A DNA stretch of 10,288 nt from Candidatus Desantisiibacteriota bacterium (GTDB lineage Bacteria > JACRDZ01). A program made the translations under genes and the position numbers. Location of the stretch: NCBI GenBank assembly GCA_016209155.1, contig JACQWU010000342.1:1-10288 (forward strand), in the 5' to 3' direction. The notes under the pieces were generated by a model. That model was not told where the DNA came from. It ran no database searches and was given only the letters and a program-made list of their open reading frames with translations. Positions 9,601 to 10,288 of this stretch are shown piece after piece; positions within the stretch are counted from its first letter, which is position 1; each line of letters opens with the position of its first letter.

Positions 9601-10288
9601 ATTATTGTTTTCCCCCCAACTCCATAATGTACCATCGCTTTTTAACGCAATTATATAATTATTTTTGCTTACTATTTTTGCCCATTTTCCTTCAGCTCCT
9701 GTTGTAAATGTCCACTCATAGTTAGCCTTAAGCGGATTACCATCTAAATCTTTTACTTCATTTGTAATTGTAACAGTATATTTAGTATTAAAGGCTAATA
9801 AAGATGACGGCACAAATACCGCTGTTATCCCATTAAATGTTACCGTTCCGGTAACACCATTATTTAAATAAAACGTTGACGATGTAATTGTTGATGAATC
9901 CATAATTTTTGAAAATGTTGCTGTAATTGAAGATTTAATTAACTCATTTTTTGCATTATTCAAGGGGTATGTTAAAAATACTTTCGGGACAATCAGTTTT
10001 TTTTCTGTTTCAAATATCCATGAATAATTTGATACAAGCGCATTCCCTGCTTTATCTTTAACACCGGTTGAAATCGTTGCTGTATATTTTGTACTGTTTG
10101 CAAACGGAACTGATGGAGTAAATACTGCTGTATTCCCGCTATATGTTACCGTCCCTGTTACTCCATCAATTGTAAATGTATCCGCATTTATTGTTGCAGA
10201 TTCCATTACTTCGCTAAATGCTGCTGTGATGAGAGTATTAACATTTACATTTACCGCGTTATTTACAGGACTGACATTTAAAATTGCA
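6682..10288 (-). CDS. Large modular surface/secreted protein: Big_5, 14 RCC1 repeats, cadherin-like, DUF1566 (5' end outside window)
   Basis: The frame is open to the right edge. The Met codon at 10204-10206 is internal, since the 27 codons before it continue a Big_5 domain (VNTLITAAFSEVM). At least 1,201 residues are visible (numbered from 10287). Two SbsA-type Ig-like Big_5 domains lie at about 5-95 and 100-197. Fourteen RCC1 repeats follow (201-900, core LYxWGxNxxGQLGxGT). Two cadherin/VCBS-like Ig domains are at about 902-990 (NNAPISYNQSV, FKGKDSLTFHVQDG) and 992-1078 (NDVPIANDQ, YEGKDSFTYHVNDG). DUF1566/Lcl_C is at 1079-1201 (NGNGTITDLSTNLMWQK, TDWRLPTIAELQTLL, NYWSS). Such modules are typical of exported, surface-bound proteins; the signal peptide would lie off the window. 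Ligand and function are unknown. The gene converges on the biotin operon and is unrelated to it. Confidence 0.9.
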   Translation of the reverse strand, partial: AILNVSPVNNAVNVNVNTLITAAFSEVMESATINADTFTIDGVTGTVTYSGNTAVFTPSVPFANSTKYTATISTGVKDKAGNALVSNYSWIFETEKKLIVPKVFLTYPLNNAKNELIKSSITATFSKIMDSSTITSSTFYLNNGVTGTVTFNGITAVFVPSSLLAFNTKYTVTITNEVKDLDGNPLKANYEWTFTTGAEGKWAKIVSKNNYIIALKSDGTLWSWGENNNWQLGDGTTDNKNRPIQIGTDTDWAAIAAGNSHCIALKSNGTLYAWGRNNYGQLGDGTNIFKNIPTKIGIDSDWADIAAGVNYTIALKSDGTLWSWGEGLDGKLGLGTTTDKWIPTKIGVDTDWAEITVYSYHTMALKNDGTLWGWGNNYYGQLGDGTNSNNLAQNNRNSPIRIGVDIDWAVVSAGDSYTMALKSNGELYAFGYNFYGQLGNGTTANKNIPTKIGQDTDWVSIIPGNKFSMAIKSNGTLFTWGINSYGQLGDGTTNNRNSPIQTGTDTDWVTGTSGGNHSACLKSNGDLFTCGNNAFGQAGDGSPEDINTPLLIGNDSDWQVLAAGGEHATALKTNGKLYVWGYNNFGQLGILSTENMKNPVTMDLYYWQEIAAGGYHTIAIKDNGTLYAWGYNGFGQLGDNSIVDKKSIQQISSNTNWLAITAGRYHSAGLKTDSTLYGWGNNSFGQISGGLSQLKINPTQIGTERDWIAVSAGGYHTIALKTDSALYGWGDNYYGQLGNGTNTNKNIPTQIGTDENWGAVAAGGIHTIALKKDGRLYGWGDNYYGQLGNGSFENKNIPTQIGIDNDWQVISAGEYHTIALKKDGRLYGWGDNDYGQLGNGSFENKNIPTQIGVDSDWQTISAGKYYTIALKKDGKIYGWGDNAFGQISNISTWHLVPYQVVNNAPISYNQSVSTDEDIPLPITLTGYDSDSDDLRFIVDIQTSNGSLKGVAPDFIYVPNANFKGKDSLTFHVQDGLVESVVSTVDIAVNSINDVPIANDQFVVASINTDLNITLNYSDSDGNSLSLYMDSSPINGTLKGTAPNLIYTPNLNYEGKDSFTYHVNDGMADSKIATVSINVGIYIDNGNGTITDLSTNLMWQKNSSFYGNFADADSNAKNSTLAEYTDWRLPTIAELQTLLTNKTNPKINTGFFPNSSGNYWSSDTGGAYNTFYHFYLNLYDGSFSSSPYATFTCYTLFVRRII
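7591..9687 (-). repeat. 14-unit, 150-nt direct repeat array encoding RCC1 blades
   Basis: Equivalent bases recur at 7591, 7741, 7891, 8041, 8191, 8341, 8491, 8641, 8791, 8941, 9091, 9259, 9409 and 9559. Every step is exactly 150 nt (50 residues) except one of 168 nt, which carries a six-residue insertion (within NSNNLAQNN). Units 12 and 13 of the protein (starting 7891 and 7741) differ at only about five positions in their first 90 nt; other units are much more diverged. Confidence 0.92.

Noticed and set aside
7591-9687. The regularly spaced 150-nt repeats as a CRISPR or non-coding satellite array
   Set aside because: The repeats are one continuous reading frame of RCC1 blades, with a period of 50 codons and no unique spacers.
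10204-10206. ATG at 10206 (minus strand) as the true start of the large gene
   Set aside because: The frame stays open to the window edge, and the 27 codons before this Met complete the first Big_5 domain. The real start lies outside the window.

Overview
The window looks like chromosomal DNA of an AT-rich, uncultured-type bacterium using the standard code. It lies in a housekeeping-biosynthesis neighbourhood that borders a repeat-rich intergenic zone and a large surface-protein gene. The species cannot be named from this sequence. The BioU-type biotin enzyme was first characterised in cyanobacteria, so a lineage near Cyanobacteria or another candidate phylum is possible, but horizontal transfer would explain it equally well.

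Layout: (1) 67-2275, plus strand: pyrB and pyrC, two consecutive steps of de novo pyrimidine synthesis. They overlap by 17 nt and are probably co-transcribed from a promoter at the left edge. (2) 2276-2344: a short spacer holding a candidate BirA (biotin repressor) operator overlapping a sigma70-like promoter. (3) 2345-5577, plus strand: a tightly overlapping biotin operon, bioB-bioY-bioU-bioD. The third gene, which routine annotation would call a saccharopine dehydrogenase-like oxidoreductase, has the hallmarks of BioU. BioU is the single-turnover 'suicide' enzyme that replaces the aminotransferase BioA in making diaminopelargonic acid (DAPA). The operon would thus take 7-keto-8-aminopelargonate (KAPA) to DAPA (BioU), dethiobiotin (BioD) and biotin (BioB), with BioY as biotin importer.

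(4) 5578-6115: a non-coding stretch with several short hairpin or REP-like sequences and small direct repeats, ending in a possible 3' gene remnant. (5) 6116-6640, plus strand: a decayed gene. A conserved N-terminal domain is followed by a frameshift and then the first part of a GIY-YIG nuclease domain. The coding similarity is lost near a CGTCC-type microsatellite at 6641-6683.

(6) 6682-10288, minus strand, convergent with everything else and running off the right edge: at least 1,201 codons of a modular surface or secreted protein. It has two SbsA-type Ig-like (Big_5) domains, fourteen RCC1 repeats with an almost perfect 150-nt period, two cadherin/VCBS-like Ig domains and a C-terminal DUF1566 (Lcl_C) domain. 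The most notable content is the BioU-dependent, probably BirA-controlled biotin operon. The 14-blade RCC1 array and the nuclease pseudogene among repeats come next.
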